Source of the DNA: Bacteroidota bacterium
GTDB lineage: Bacteria; Bacteroidota; Bacteroidia; Bacteroidales; F082
DNA: 33,635 bases
NCBI GenBank assembly: GCA_023396415.1
Contig: JAEWWJ010000010.1
Location: forward strand, 1-33,635
Reading direction: 5' to 3'
The notes under the pieces are model-generated. The model did no database searches. It was not told the DNA's origin and saw only the letters and a list, made by a program, of their open reading frames with translations. Every line of letters starts with the position of its first letter. Position 1 is the first letter of the stretch. Made by a program: the position numbers and the translations under genes. This document shows, one piece after another, positions 1 to 6,777 of this stretch.

Positions 1-417
1 CCGTTTTCCTGTTTCATCAGATTCATCAATGATGATCGCATGGTGATTCGAAAGGTTATTTAAACTCGCGAAAGTTGGACCAAACATGGGGTGAACCGAT
101 ACAAATGGATGGCCACTTTTTTGATAATAGTCATGTAATCCGTTTTTTACAGAAGCAATGTCGCAGATGATACAGGATGCAGGCAGTAAATGTTGTACAT
201 TTTCGAAGGCTTGAATGGTATGCTGCAAATGCACGGCATTGATCATCATATCAGGAGAAAAATCGGCAATTTCGGTGGCATCAGTCACGCGAATGGTGTT
301 AAAAACATAACGCAGTCGGCTGATATCTGTATCGTAAACTGCCACTTCATGTTGCAAACATAAGGCATCGCTGAGCCACACACCCATTTTACCGGCTCCA
401 AGTATTAATATCTTCAT
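1..417 (-). CDS. tyrA: Prephenate dehydrogenase, N-terminal part (gene runs off left edge)
   Basis: This is the first 139 codons of a protein starting at an ATG at 417; the rest lies outside the window. The N-terminus reads MKILILGAGKMGVWLSDAL, a Rossmann NAD(P)-binding glycine motif (GAGKMG) at residues 7-12. A segment HPMFGPTFASL near residue 110 matches the prephenate dehydrogenase family signature H-P-M-F-G-P. The enzyme converts prephenate to 4-hydroxyphenylpyruvate for tyrosine synthesis in the cytoplasm. It is the last visible gene of the pheA-aminotransferase-DAHP synthase operon, 21 bp after the previous stop codon, so it should share the attenuator at 3639-3771. The C-terminal helical domain cannot be examined. 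Confidence 0.9.
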   Translation of the reverse strand, partial: MKILILGAGKMGVWLSDALCLQHEVAVYDTDISRLRYVFNTIRVTDATEIADFSPDMMINAVHLQHTIQAFENVQHLLPASCIICDIASVKNGLHDYYQKSGHPFVSVHPMFGPTFASLNNLSNHHAIIIDESDETGKR

Positions 418-438
418 ATTAAATAATTTATTTAGTTT

Positions 439-1527
439 TTATTGCCCTTTTTGATTCATGATTTGGCTTTGCTGCAAAACAGATTCTTCATGAATTGATT
501 CGAAAACTCTACTCACAAAATCAACATTCAAGCCTTTTTTAAGTGCCTTACTGTTTCGATCGTGAATGATTTCGTTGTACCTTCTTGACTGTAGGATGGT
601 GATATTATTTTGCTGTTTATAACCACCTATTTGTTTAGAGATGTTCATTCTATCTCTCAACAAATCAATGAGTTGATTATCAATATCATCAATTTGAAGC
701 CTCAGATCATCCAATTGGGTTCGGGGCACATTCACGATATGTGGATTTCTAAAAGTGAGGGCTTGAATCATTTCCTTCAGTTGATCAGGATGTAGCTGCT
801 GTTTGGCATCGCTCCAAGCATCATCAGGCTGGCAATGCGTTTCAACAATTAAACCGTCAAAATCTAAATCCATGGCTTGCTGGCTCACCTCTTGAATTAA
901 GCTTCTTTTGCCGGAAATATGGCTTGGATCGGTGATGATGGGCAATTGCGGCATTCGCCGTCTTAACTCAATTGGAATAAGCCATTGTGGATGGTTCCGG
1001 TACTCGGTTGGGGCATAAGTACTGAAACCACGATGAATAGCAGCGAGTTGTGTGACTCCGGCATTGCTGATGCGTTCGATGGCTCCTATCCAAAGGTCAA
1101 TGTCAGGGTTAACAGGATTTTTAACCAATATCGGCAAATCGGTACCGCGCAAAGCATCGGCAATTTCTTGAACAGCAAAGGGATTGGCGGTGGTTCTAGC
1201 TCCAACCCACAGCAGATCAATGCCATATTTCAAGGCTTCAAAAACATGTTGTGCGCTGGCCACTTCGATGCCCACAAACATTCCTATTTCTTTTTTTACT
1301 TTTTGCAGCCAAGGCAAGCCCACAGTGCCAACCCCTTCAAAAGCACCGGGACGTGTACGCGGCTTCCAAATTCCAGCTCTGAATATCTTAATTCCCTGTG
1401 CAGCAAGCTGATGGGCGGTTGTCAATGTTTGCTTTTCTGTTTCGGCACTGCATGGACCGGCAATCAGAATAGGTTTTTTCATGTCAAACCCTTTCAGGTT
1501 CCAGGGTTTTATTTCAATATTTTTCAT
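439..1527 (-). CDS. Bifunctional DAHP synthase / chorismate mutase
   Basis: The 362-residue protein has two domains. Residues about 15-265 are a DAHP synthase of the KDO8P-synthase-like (type I-beta) group, with AGPCSAET at 23-30, the KPRTRPGAFEG segment, LVKNPVNPD and DPSHISGKR. Residues about 270-350 are a chorismate mutase of the AroQ helical type (DDLRLQIDDIDNQLIDLL, then a second RR-Y-E segment). It condenses phosphoenolpyruvate with erythrose 4-phosphate at the head of the shikimate pathway and rearranges chorismate to prephenate, so one chain serves both pathway entry and the Phe/Tyr branch. This fusion order is common in Bacteroidota. The ATG overlaps the stop of the upstream aminotransferase by four bases (1524-1527), indicating translational coupling. 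Confidence 0.95.
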   Translation of the reverse strand: MKNIEIKPWNLKGFDMKKPILIAGPCSAETEKQTLTTAHQLAAQGIKIFRAGIWKPRTRPGAFEGVGTVGLPWLQKVKKEIGMFVGIEVASAQHVFEALKYGIDLLWVGARTTANPFAVQEIADALRGTDLPILVKNPVNPDIDLWIGAIERISNAGVTQLAAIHRGFSTYAPTEYRNHPQWLIPIELRRRMPQLPIITDPSHISGKRSLIQEVSQQAMDLDFDGLIVETHCQPDDAWSDAKQQLHPDQLKEMIQALTFRNPHIVNVPRTQLDDLRLQIDDIDNQLIDLLRDRMNISKQIGGYKQQNNITILQSRRYNEIIHDRNSKALKKGLNVDFVSRVFESIHEESVLQQSQIMNQKGQ

Positions 1528-2717
1528 AAACGTGATTTCATAAAATTTTCAATTCTTTCTAAAGCCTCCAAAAGCTGATTTTTTTCGCAGCAAAGAGAGA
1601 TGCGGAGGTACCGCAGACCCTGCTTTCCGAATATAAAACCCGGGGTGATGAACACTTCTACCTCATGAAGTATCCTATCTGAAAGCACTTGTGCAAATGG
1701 AAAATGAGCCGGGATTTGAGCCCAAACAAAAAGCCCACTTTGATTGGGTTCGTAGGAGCAGCCAAGCGCATCGAACATCCGGTGTACCACCAATTTTCTG
1801 TCTGCATAAATTAAATTCAAGTCTGTGGTCCAGCTTTCGTCAAGCATAAGTGCTTTAATAGCAGCATCTTGAAGTGGTTTAAACATGCCCGAATCCATAT
1901 TACTTTTAATTTTAAGGATTTGGTTAATGTAGTTTTGATGACCGCAAACCATCCCCATTCGCCAGCCGGGCATATTGTGCGATTTACTCAATGAGTTCAA
2001 TTCCAGCGCAATAGCCTTACTACCCTCTACTGAAAGCAAACTTAACGGCATTTCATTCAAGATCAACGCATAAGGGTTATCGTTACAAATCAGTATGTTA
2101 TGTTGTTTGCCAAATGCAATTAACTTCTCGAAACAAGCTTTTGAGGCGATAGCTCCACTCGGCATGTGCGGATAATTGACCCACATCAGCTTTACATTTG
2201 AAAGGTCGTAGGTTGCAAGTGCCTCAAAATCGGGCATCCAACTATTTTCTGCATTAAGCTCATAATAAAGTGGTTGCGCACCAACAATTTTGCAAACGGC
2301 AGAATAAGTGGGGTAGCCCGGATCGGGAATCAACACTTGGTCGCCGGGATTGAGAAATGCCAGCGAAATGTGCATAATTCCTTCCTTAGACCCCATCAAT
2401 GGTAAAATTTCGGTGTTGAAATCCAACTCAATCTTAAACTTCCTTTTATACCACGCAGCAAAAGCCACACGCAGGGCATTGGTTCCTCTGTAGCTTTGGT
2501 AACCATGATTGAGAGGATCGGCAGCCGAAGCCGATAGTTTTTCGACCACCGCAGGATGAGGAGCGAGATCGGGGCTACCGATTCCCAAATTTATGACCTT
2601 GGCACCTTGGCTGCGCATCAGTTCCAATTGCTGAAGTTTATCAGAAAAATAGTAGTTTTCGACCATTTGGGTGCGTAAGGCCGGCTGCACCAAGGTATTT
2701 TGAATTTCGGGTTGCAT
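1524..2717 (-). CDS. PLP-dependent aminotransferase, class I/II (likely aromatic amino acid aminotransferase)
   Basis: A 397-residue fold-type I aminotransferase. The PLP-binding lysine is K245 in NSLSKSHNMPGWRMG. Other family features are NYPHMPSG at 181-188 (PLP-phosphate Asn), DNPYA at 213-217 and the C-terminal arginine in LRYLRISL that binds the substrate carboxylate. The sequence resembles the DapL/AspC-like group, where annotation alone often says LL-diaminopimelate aminotransferase. Its place between pheA (6 bp gap) and the DAHP synthase/chorismate mutase (4 bp overlap) suggests it transaminates phenylpyruvate and 4-hydroxyphenylpyruvate to Phe and Tyr. The family is clear; the substrate is inferred from context. 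Confidence 0.9.
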   Translation of the reverse strand: MQPEIQNTLVQPALRTQMVENYYFSDKLQQLELMRSQGAKVINLGIGSPDLAPHPAVVEKLSASAADPLNHGYQSYRGTNALRVAFAAWYKRKFKIELDFNTEILPLMGSKEGIMHISLAFLNPGDQVLIPDPGYPTYSAVCKIVGAQPLYYELNAENSWMPDFEALATYDLSNVKLMWVNYPHMPSGAIASKACFEKLIAFGKQHNILICNDNPYALILNEMPLSLLSVEGSKAIALELNSLSKSHNMPGWRMGMVCGHQNYINQILKIKSNMDSGMFKPLQDAAIKALMLDESWTTDLNLIYADRKLVVHRMFDALGCSYEPNQSGLFVWAQIPAHFPFAQVLSDRILHEVEVFITPGFIFGKQGLRYLRISLCCEKNQLLEALERIENFMKSRL

Positions 2718-2723
2718 AGTGGG

Positions 2724-3620
2724 TCAGCTTAGGTGAGTCAATCTATTTATATCATTCATTTTAAATTCATTAACTGCTTCATGGGTTAGATATTCACCCA
2801 AAATACGAAGTTCTGAACAAAGCGGATTAATTGCCTGTATTGCAGCATCATATAGTATTTTGTCATCAAAAGTGCAATCCACATAAAAAAGATATTCCCA
2901 CTCTTTTCCCACCACGGGCAACGACTGGATTTTGGTTAAGTTGAGCTGATAAAAAGACAACATACTTAAAATGGCCGCCAAACTACCAGTTTGATGTGCC
3001 AAAGTGAATACCAGAGATGCCTTGTTGGCTTGTAGCTCCATTTTATGTTTAACTTCCCAAGGATAGTCAGTTTTTCCGATCACCAAAAAGCGGGTAAAGT
3101 TGTGTGAATTGGTTTCTATGTTACGCGCCAAAATTTGCAAGCCAAACAACCGTGCTGCAAGTTCGGAGGCAATGGCGGCTCTGCCTGAAAGCTTATTTTG
3201 TTGGATACTTCTTGCGCTTATGGCCGTATCTTCTGATTCTACTAACTTCATTTGATGCTTGTTACTAAAATAATCCTCACACTGGGCCAACGCCATTGGA
3301 TGTGAATGAACCTCGTCAATAAGCTCCAATTTTTGACCTGGTAGGGCCATCAAATGATGACTGATGCGCATTTTGTATTCGCCTAAAATTCTCATTCCCG
3401 ATTGCCGGAGAAGGGTATAGTTGGAGAGCAGACTTCCCGCCAGTGTATTCTCCATTGCAACGATAGCAAAAGAAGCTTCGGTGGTTTCCAAGCGACTGAA
3501 TAAAACGCGGAAACTTGCGCATGGCAAAGGCACAATGTTTTCTGGATGGAAATAGGCAAGGGCTGCCAAATGATGGTTCGACCCTTCGATGCCTTGTATG
3601 AGTATCTTTTGATTTTTCAA
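2724..3620 (-). CDS. pheA: Prephenate dehydratase with ACT domain
   Basis: A 298-residue monofunctional prephenate dehydratase, converting prephenate to phenylpyruvate. Residues 1-180 are the dehydratase domain: IQGIEGSNHH near the N-terminus, VAMENTLAGS, and NIETNSHNFTRFLVIG with the catalytic-type T-R-F triad. Residues about 195-280 form an ACT domain (ASLVFTLAHQTGSLAAIL, LTKIQSLPVVGKEWEYLFYVD). The canonical ESRP Phe-binding motif reads QSLP here, so feedback inhibition by Phe may differ from the E. coli type; this is inference. There is no ATG near the start: the chosen start is TTG at 3620, 18 bases after an intrinsic terminator, with an A9 tract upstream as a likely ribosome binding region. 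It is the first structural gene of the operon. Confidence 0.93.
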   Translation of the reverse strand: MKNQKILIQGIEGSNHHLAALAYFHPENIVPLPCASFRVLFSRLETTEASFAIVAMENTLAGSLLSNYTLLRQSGMRILGEYKMRISHHLMALPGQKLELIDEVHSHPMALAQCEDYFSNKHQMKLVESEDTAISARSIQQNKLSGRAAIASELAARLFGLQILARNIETNSHNFTRFLVIGKTDYPWEVKHKMELQANKASLVFTLAHQTGSLAAILSMLSFYQLNLTKIQSLPVVGKEWEYLFYVDCTFDDKILYDAAIQAINPLCSELRILGEYLTHEAVNEFKMNDINRLTHLS

Positions 3621-3638
3621 TGGACGATTTTTTTTTAC

Positions 3639-3670
3639 AAAAAAAATCCCGCCTTGTGTGGGCAGGATTT
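3639..3670 (-). terminator. Intrinsic terminator acting as attenuator in front of pheA
   Basis: On the minus strand, a 10-bp stem (3661-3670 with 3644-3653, one G-U pair) closes a 7-base loop CACACAA (3654-3660) and is followed by a run of eight U (3639-3646). It lies between the leader peptide stop (3691) and the pheA start (3620), so it can end transcription before the structural genes. The leader offers two mutually exclusive competing pairings. Bases 3707-3714 can pair with 3659-3666 (seven pairs, one G-G mismatch), which breaks the 5' arm. Bases 3700-3706 (TTGTGTG) are fully complementary to the loop. No folding energy was computed. Confidence 0.88.
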
Positions 3671-3690
3671 TCGCAATTCTTTATTTTCAA

Positions 3691-3771
3691 TCAGTTATGC
3701 ACACAACCTCCCCATGTATCTTGACGACCAAAATAAAAATAATAAAAATAAATGGCGTTTACGTTGTGCAT
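3691..3771 (-). CDS. Phe/Tyr-rich leader peptide of the pheA operon attenuator
   Basis: A 26-codon frame starting at ATG 3771 encodes MHNVNAIYFYYFYFGRQDTW followed by GGCVHN and a TGA at 3693-3691. Seven consecutive codons at 3750-3730 are Tyr or Phe (TAT TTT TAT TAT TTT TAT TTT). The frame sits directly in front of an intrinsic terminator and the Phe/Tyr biosynthetic operon. A ribosome stalled on these codons would leave 3700-3714 free to interact with the terminator, while one that reaches the stop would cover most of it, as in proteobacterial amino acid attenuators. The T-rich tract alone could give Phe and Tyr by chance; position, short length and the downstream hairpin make the leader reading convincing. 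No Shine-Dalgarno is visible. Confidence 0.82.
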   Translation of the reverse strand: MHNVNAIYFYYFYFGRQDTWGGCVHN

Positions 3772-3790
3772 GGTGCAATGTTTGAGGCGG

Positions 3791-3798
3791 TAAAAGTA
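3791..3798 (-). promoter_or_regulatory. Possible -7 element of the pheA operon promoter
   Basis: The minus strand reads TACTTTTA, seven of eight positions of the Bacteroidota TAnnTTTG element. It would start transcription near 3784, about 12 bases before the leader ATG. No good -33 TTTG is seen at the expected distance, so this assignment is weak. Confidence 0.35.
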
Positions 3799-3941
3799 AA
3801 ATGATTTTTTAATTGATGCACTTTTTAAGGAAAAATAAATAGTTTTTTTTTCACGAAGACGTAAACCTCCATTAGGCCAGATAGACAAATAAGCATATAA
3901 GAAAAAAAGACCCCGCAAACGACTACCGTATGCTTTTAACC

Positions 3942-3977
3942 TTTGCCAAATATCACATCAAAAAATCAATACATTTG
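3942..3977 (+). promoter_or_regulatory. Promoter of the zinc-ribbon-like gene at 3994
   Basis: A -33 element TTTG (3942-3945) and an exact -7 element TACATTTG (3970-3977) are 24 bases apart. The -7 box ends 16 bases before ATG 3994, which rules out the longer frame beginning at 3943 as the real start. Confidence 0.6.
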
Positions 3978-3993
3978 CACAAATTTAATAAGA

Positions 3994-4767
3994 ATGAATC
4001 CTTACGTGAGGTTCTATTTTCACTGTCCGGAGTGTGCTGCTGTCCTCACAGGCAAGCAACTTGAAAGTCCGGCCATTCATTGCACCGAATTGTTTTCCGA
4101 TGGCAAAATGATGTGCGACGAACTTCTTTCGGAACCACAGATGATTGTTGTTTGTCCTTCGTGTGGTCACATTTTTTGGGCTATAGACCCCGCCTTTCCA
4201 GACAAAATTCTCGTTCCCTCGTTTAAAGAGCTGTCCACCAAACAACAAAAAGTGGCCGTTTATCCCTACAGTTCTTGGTATTTATTTGGCTCCAACACAT
4301 ATCGCACCTTTGGAAAGTTGGCTTTGATCAACCAATATTCGCATCTTTTGGCCCACTACCGGCCATTGAGTGCAGAAAAAGAACTTTACCTACGTAAAGG
4401 GCTCTTGTGGGCGCAAAACGATTTGGTAAGAAAGAGCAGCACCTACAAATTCATGGATTTTGTTAAAGGCGATGTCAGCTTCAGCACTTGGCGTCACGAT
4501 CGCAACCATCGTTTGCTGTTTAAATATCATTTTTTGAAGCAGTCAGCCGCGTACAAGGCCAACATCAAACGAATGATAGAGATTTTAAGGTCTTCGCAAA
4601 ATCAAGAAGTTGATAAAGTGTATCTCGCTGAATTGTACAGACTTAAAGGTGATTTTTCAAAATCTTTAGAGCTGGTTACAGAGTTGAACCGATCAACGCA
4701 TTTTGTAAACATCATACGCAACAAAGCTTTAAAAAAGATGTCAACCGTGTTTAAAGTTGCTGGTTGA
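3994..4767 (+). CDS. Conserved-looking protein with two CxxC zinc-binding motifs, function unknown
   Basis: The 257-residue protein begins at ATG 3994, chosen because an exact TAnnTTTG promoter element overlaps the longer frame. The N-terminal 65 residues hold two cysteine pairs, HCPECAAVL and VVCPSCGHIFW, likely one zinc ribbon, with other Cys/His between them. The middle carries aromatic-rich helical sequence (YSSWYLFGSNTYRTFGKLAL), and the C-terminus resembles a single tetratricopeptide-like helix pair (VYLAELYRLKGDFSKSLELV). The general layout recalls DUF2225-type proteins (zinc cysteines followed by TPR-like helices), but I do not recognise the family. There is no signal peptide, so it is probably cytoplasmic. 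It is divergent from the pheA operon and convergent with the LiaF-like gene. Confidence 0.75.
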   Translation: MNPYVRFYFHCPECAAVLTGKQLESPAIHCTELFSDGKMMCDELLSEPQMIVVCPSCGHIFWAIDPAFPDKILVPSFKELSTKQQKVAVYPYSSWYLFGSNTYRTFGKLALINQYSHLLAHYRPLSAEKELYLRKGLLWAQNDLVRKSSTYKFMDFVKGDVSFSTWRHDRNHRLLFKYHFLKQSAAYKANIKRMIEILRSSQNQEVDKVYLAELYRLKGDFSKSLELVTELNRSTHFVNIIRNKALKKMSTVFKVAG

Positions 4768-4775
4768 TTTGCGGT

Positions 4776-5720
4776 TTATTCCCCTGATTTTTCACGAATT
4801 ACACTAAAACTCGAGACGGCTGCGTCCACTCGGATACGAATTATTTGCTCTGCAGTGCTAAAGTTAGAAGTTTCATAATGTCCTCGATCTAATTTTTCAA
4901 AACCATCAAAATTTCGGCTCGAGAGCACAGTAGAACCAGTGATGCGGCATCCCGCCTCTGAAGGAATGCGAATCTCGATAGAAGAGGCGCCGGCATCAAT
5001 TTCAATATCAGTTTCTTTTTGCAAGGTGCCAATCTTCACTTCAATGGAAGCTGCACCACCATCAATATCCAGTTTATTCACTTTGTGGTTGCTGAGGTCA
5101 AAATCAAACTCTGCTGCACCCACATCAATATTAAAATCCCATAACGGATTGGTGTTGAGCATCAAATTAAATTTATTGCCACTGTTATTTCGCACTTTCA
5201 CCGGGGATTGTTGCTTCACTTTGATGGTAGCCACACTGTCCATGGTTTCAACTTTAAAGTCGAATTGACTTCCAAAGCCTTTGTTTTCACAATAAATCAG
5301 CTCGCCCGTTGAGCCTTGCAGAACAAAAACGCCGGCACCTGCATCCATATCTAAAACGGCTCTTTTTATTTCGGGAGAGTAGCCTTCGTTAAAATTCTGA
5401 TCGCTACGAATATAGGTTTCATTTTCATCCGATTCCTCGTCATCACTGTCGTTAAAATGATAACTGAAACTCTTGCGATGATCGCTATTTTCAGCATAAT
5501 TAGAATAAAGGAAAATGCTCCCGACCACCACAACCAAAGCCAATGGCAGCTTGATGTTGCCGTGTAAAGGCAAAATTGAAACACCCCATAGGATGATTAA
5601 AAATGGCCACAATTTACCGAAGGCCCACCAGTCGAAGTGCATGAACTCCAAGCGATCCAACAACAACAAAATCCCCACTCCTACAAGCAAGGTTCCCCAA
5701 AAAATATTTGAATGTTTCAT
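4776..5720 (-). CDS. LiaF-like membrane protein with beta-sheet (DUF4097/LiaF-type) C-terminal domain
   Basis: The 314-residue protein begins with hydrophobic helices at about 5-70, of the LiaI/LiaF-like transmembrane type (FWGTLLVGVGILLLLDRL, WPFLIILWGVSILPL, then LALVVVVGSIFLYS). An acidic linker follows at about 80-115 (DSDDEESDENETY). Residues about 120-310 are a repetitive beta-rich domain (VLDMDAGAGVFVLQG, KLDIDGGAASIEVKIG, EIDAGASSIEIRIP), typical of the cell-envelope-stress 'toast-rack' fold seen in LiaF and adhesin-like DUF4097 proteins. It is encoded 10 bp after the PspC-domain gene and is probably co-transcribed. A role in sensing or buffering envelope stress is inferred from family and pairing; there is no direct evidence in the sequence for a partner kinase. 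Confidence 0.82.
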   Translation of the reverse strand: MKHSNIFWGTLLVGVGILLLLDRLEFMHFDWWAFGKLWPFLIILWGVSILPLHGNIKLPLALVVVVGSIFLYSNYAENSDHRKSFSYHFNDSDDEESDENETYIRSDQNFNEGYSPEIKRAVLDMDAGAGVFVLQGSTGELIYCENKGFGSQFDFKVETMDSVATIKVKQQSPVKVRNNSGNKFNLMLNTNPLWDFNIDVGAAEFDFDLSNHKVNKLDIDGGAASIEVKIGTLQKETDIEIDAGASSIEIRIPSEAGCRITGSTVLSSRNFDGFEKLDRGHYETSNFSTAEQIIRIRVDAAVSSFSVIREKSGE

Positions 5721-5730
5721 TTGATATCCA

Positions 5731-6189
5731 TTAAAATTGTTTACCTGACTTTAAAATAAATATCCCAAAAACGATTAATGCTACCGGCCATAAGTCATAA
5801 ACATTAAAACGCGGGATAAAAGCTGCCACCAAGAACAACACGCCCAATCCAATTAAAACCAAGCCTAAAACCAGTTGGCTTGACTTTTTGGATGTGTCAT
5901 CACTAGGCATTTCATTGAGAGGATCTTTTACATAATCCTCATTTGTAGCATCTTGTGCATAATTCGAAGCTGATTGACTGCCTTCGCCCGGCATAGTGTA
6001 TGGCGCATCGGGAAGCACAATCCAAAGAATGATGTAAGCCAAAAAGCCGCCACCGGCAAAAACGAGTAGCAGCAAAAAAATCAATCTTACCACCACAGGA
6101 TCAATGCGCAGCCGCTCAGCTATTCCACCGCAAACACCTGCAATTACTCTATTTCGGCTCCTGCGCCAGGGTTCATAAGTATTTTCCAT
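5731..6189 (-). CDS. PspC domain-containing membrane protein
   Basis: A 152-residue protein starting at ATG 6189; an in-frame TTG at 6210 would add seven residues and is less likely. Residues 1-62 form a PspC domain: basic WRRSRNRVIAGVCGGIAERL, the DPVVVRLIF segment and a membrane helix ending ILWIVLPDAPY. A polar linker is followed by two more hydrophobic segments (LVLGLVLIGLGVLFLVAAF, and LWPVALIVFGIFIL) of the LiaI/LiaF-like type, shared with the next gene. PspC proteins act at the inner membrane in the phage-shock/envelope stress response; no pspA is seen here. The pair with the LiaF-like gene is a recurring Bacteroidota arrangement. Confidence 0.9.
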   Translation of the reverse strand: MENTYEPWRRSRNRVIAGVCGGIAERLRIDPVVVRLIFLLLLVFAGGGFLAYIILWIVLPDAPYTMPGEGSQSASNYAQDATNEDYVKDPLNEMPSDDTSKKSSQLVLGLVLIGLGVLFLVAAFIPRFNVYDLWPVALIVFGIFILKSGKQF

Positions 6190-6777
6190 TGTTGTGACTG
6201 TTTTAATCAATTGAATGACGCATGATTGAATGAATGGTTACAAATCAAGTTCAAATAAAAGAATTTTTTTTCAGCTGCACGACAAATGACCGGAATTACT
6301 TGGGTCACAATCATGCCGCTTTTTGAAAAACAAGTTACTTCAGCTTTGGAAATCTAACTTGGAAAACGATCGTTTTCGGCAACGAATACGTGAGAAGCAA
6401 CGCTAAAAAAAATAACTTTTATGAGGGATAGAAGATATAAAATCGTAGAATTGGTTATCGAATAAGGTGACAAAGAATGAAAAACTTAAATGATAGCTTA
6501 GTCACAGCCGCAGAAAAAAAACGATTCGGCGTTAGAAAAAATACATTTAATACACTAATAATCAATTTTTTAACTCATATGTTAGATTAAAGTAGCAAAT
6601 AAAAAAAACATTTGGTGGAATATACTGCTCGTGAAAACCAACGTCTTATTTAGACGAAATTAAAAATAACGTATCGGAAACGATTGCAAAAAAGGAATGA
6701 AAGATTTTTGTATTTTTAGCCAATCTTTTATGCAAACATCAACGTATATAATTTTAAACATTTAAACTGAATAATAC
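6190..6777. other. Palindrome-rich intergenic region upstream of icd
   Basis: About 590 A-rich bases hold no convincing gene. A perfect 16-bp palindrome lies at 6362-6377 (GAAAACGATCGTTTTC). Related AAACGAT sequences recur near 6519 and at 6678-6684; the last lies within an ATCG/CGAT inverted repeat at 6673-6684. A CGTCT/AGACG repeat lies at 6642-6656. An open frame of 37 codons at 6477-6590 (MKNLNDSLVTAAEKKRFGV...) has no supporting signal and is probably chance. A likely icd promoter is TTG (6684-6686), 24 bases, then TATTTTTA (6711-6718), one mismatch from TAnnTTTG. The region also must carry the minus-strand promoter of the PspC gene, which I could not place. Confidence 0.6.

Noticed and set aside
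985..1578. 197-codon plus-strand frame opposite the DAHP synthase/chorismate mutase
   Set aside because: It is a shadow of a well-identified gene; it has no promoter, homology or domain signal.
3772..3918. Longer version of the leader frame reaching 3918 on the minus strand
   Set aside because: The upstream part has no promoter or homology signal; the short frame from ATG 3771 has the size and layout of an attenuator leader.
3943..3993. Longer N-terminus (17 extra residues) for the zinc-ribbon-like protein
   Set aside because: An exact TAnnTTTG promoter element at 3970-3977 lies inside this stretch, and the first extra codon is not an ATG.
6642..6656. CGTCT/AGACG hairpin as a terminator upstream of icd
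   Set aside because: The stem is only 5 bp and no T-run follows on either strand.
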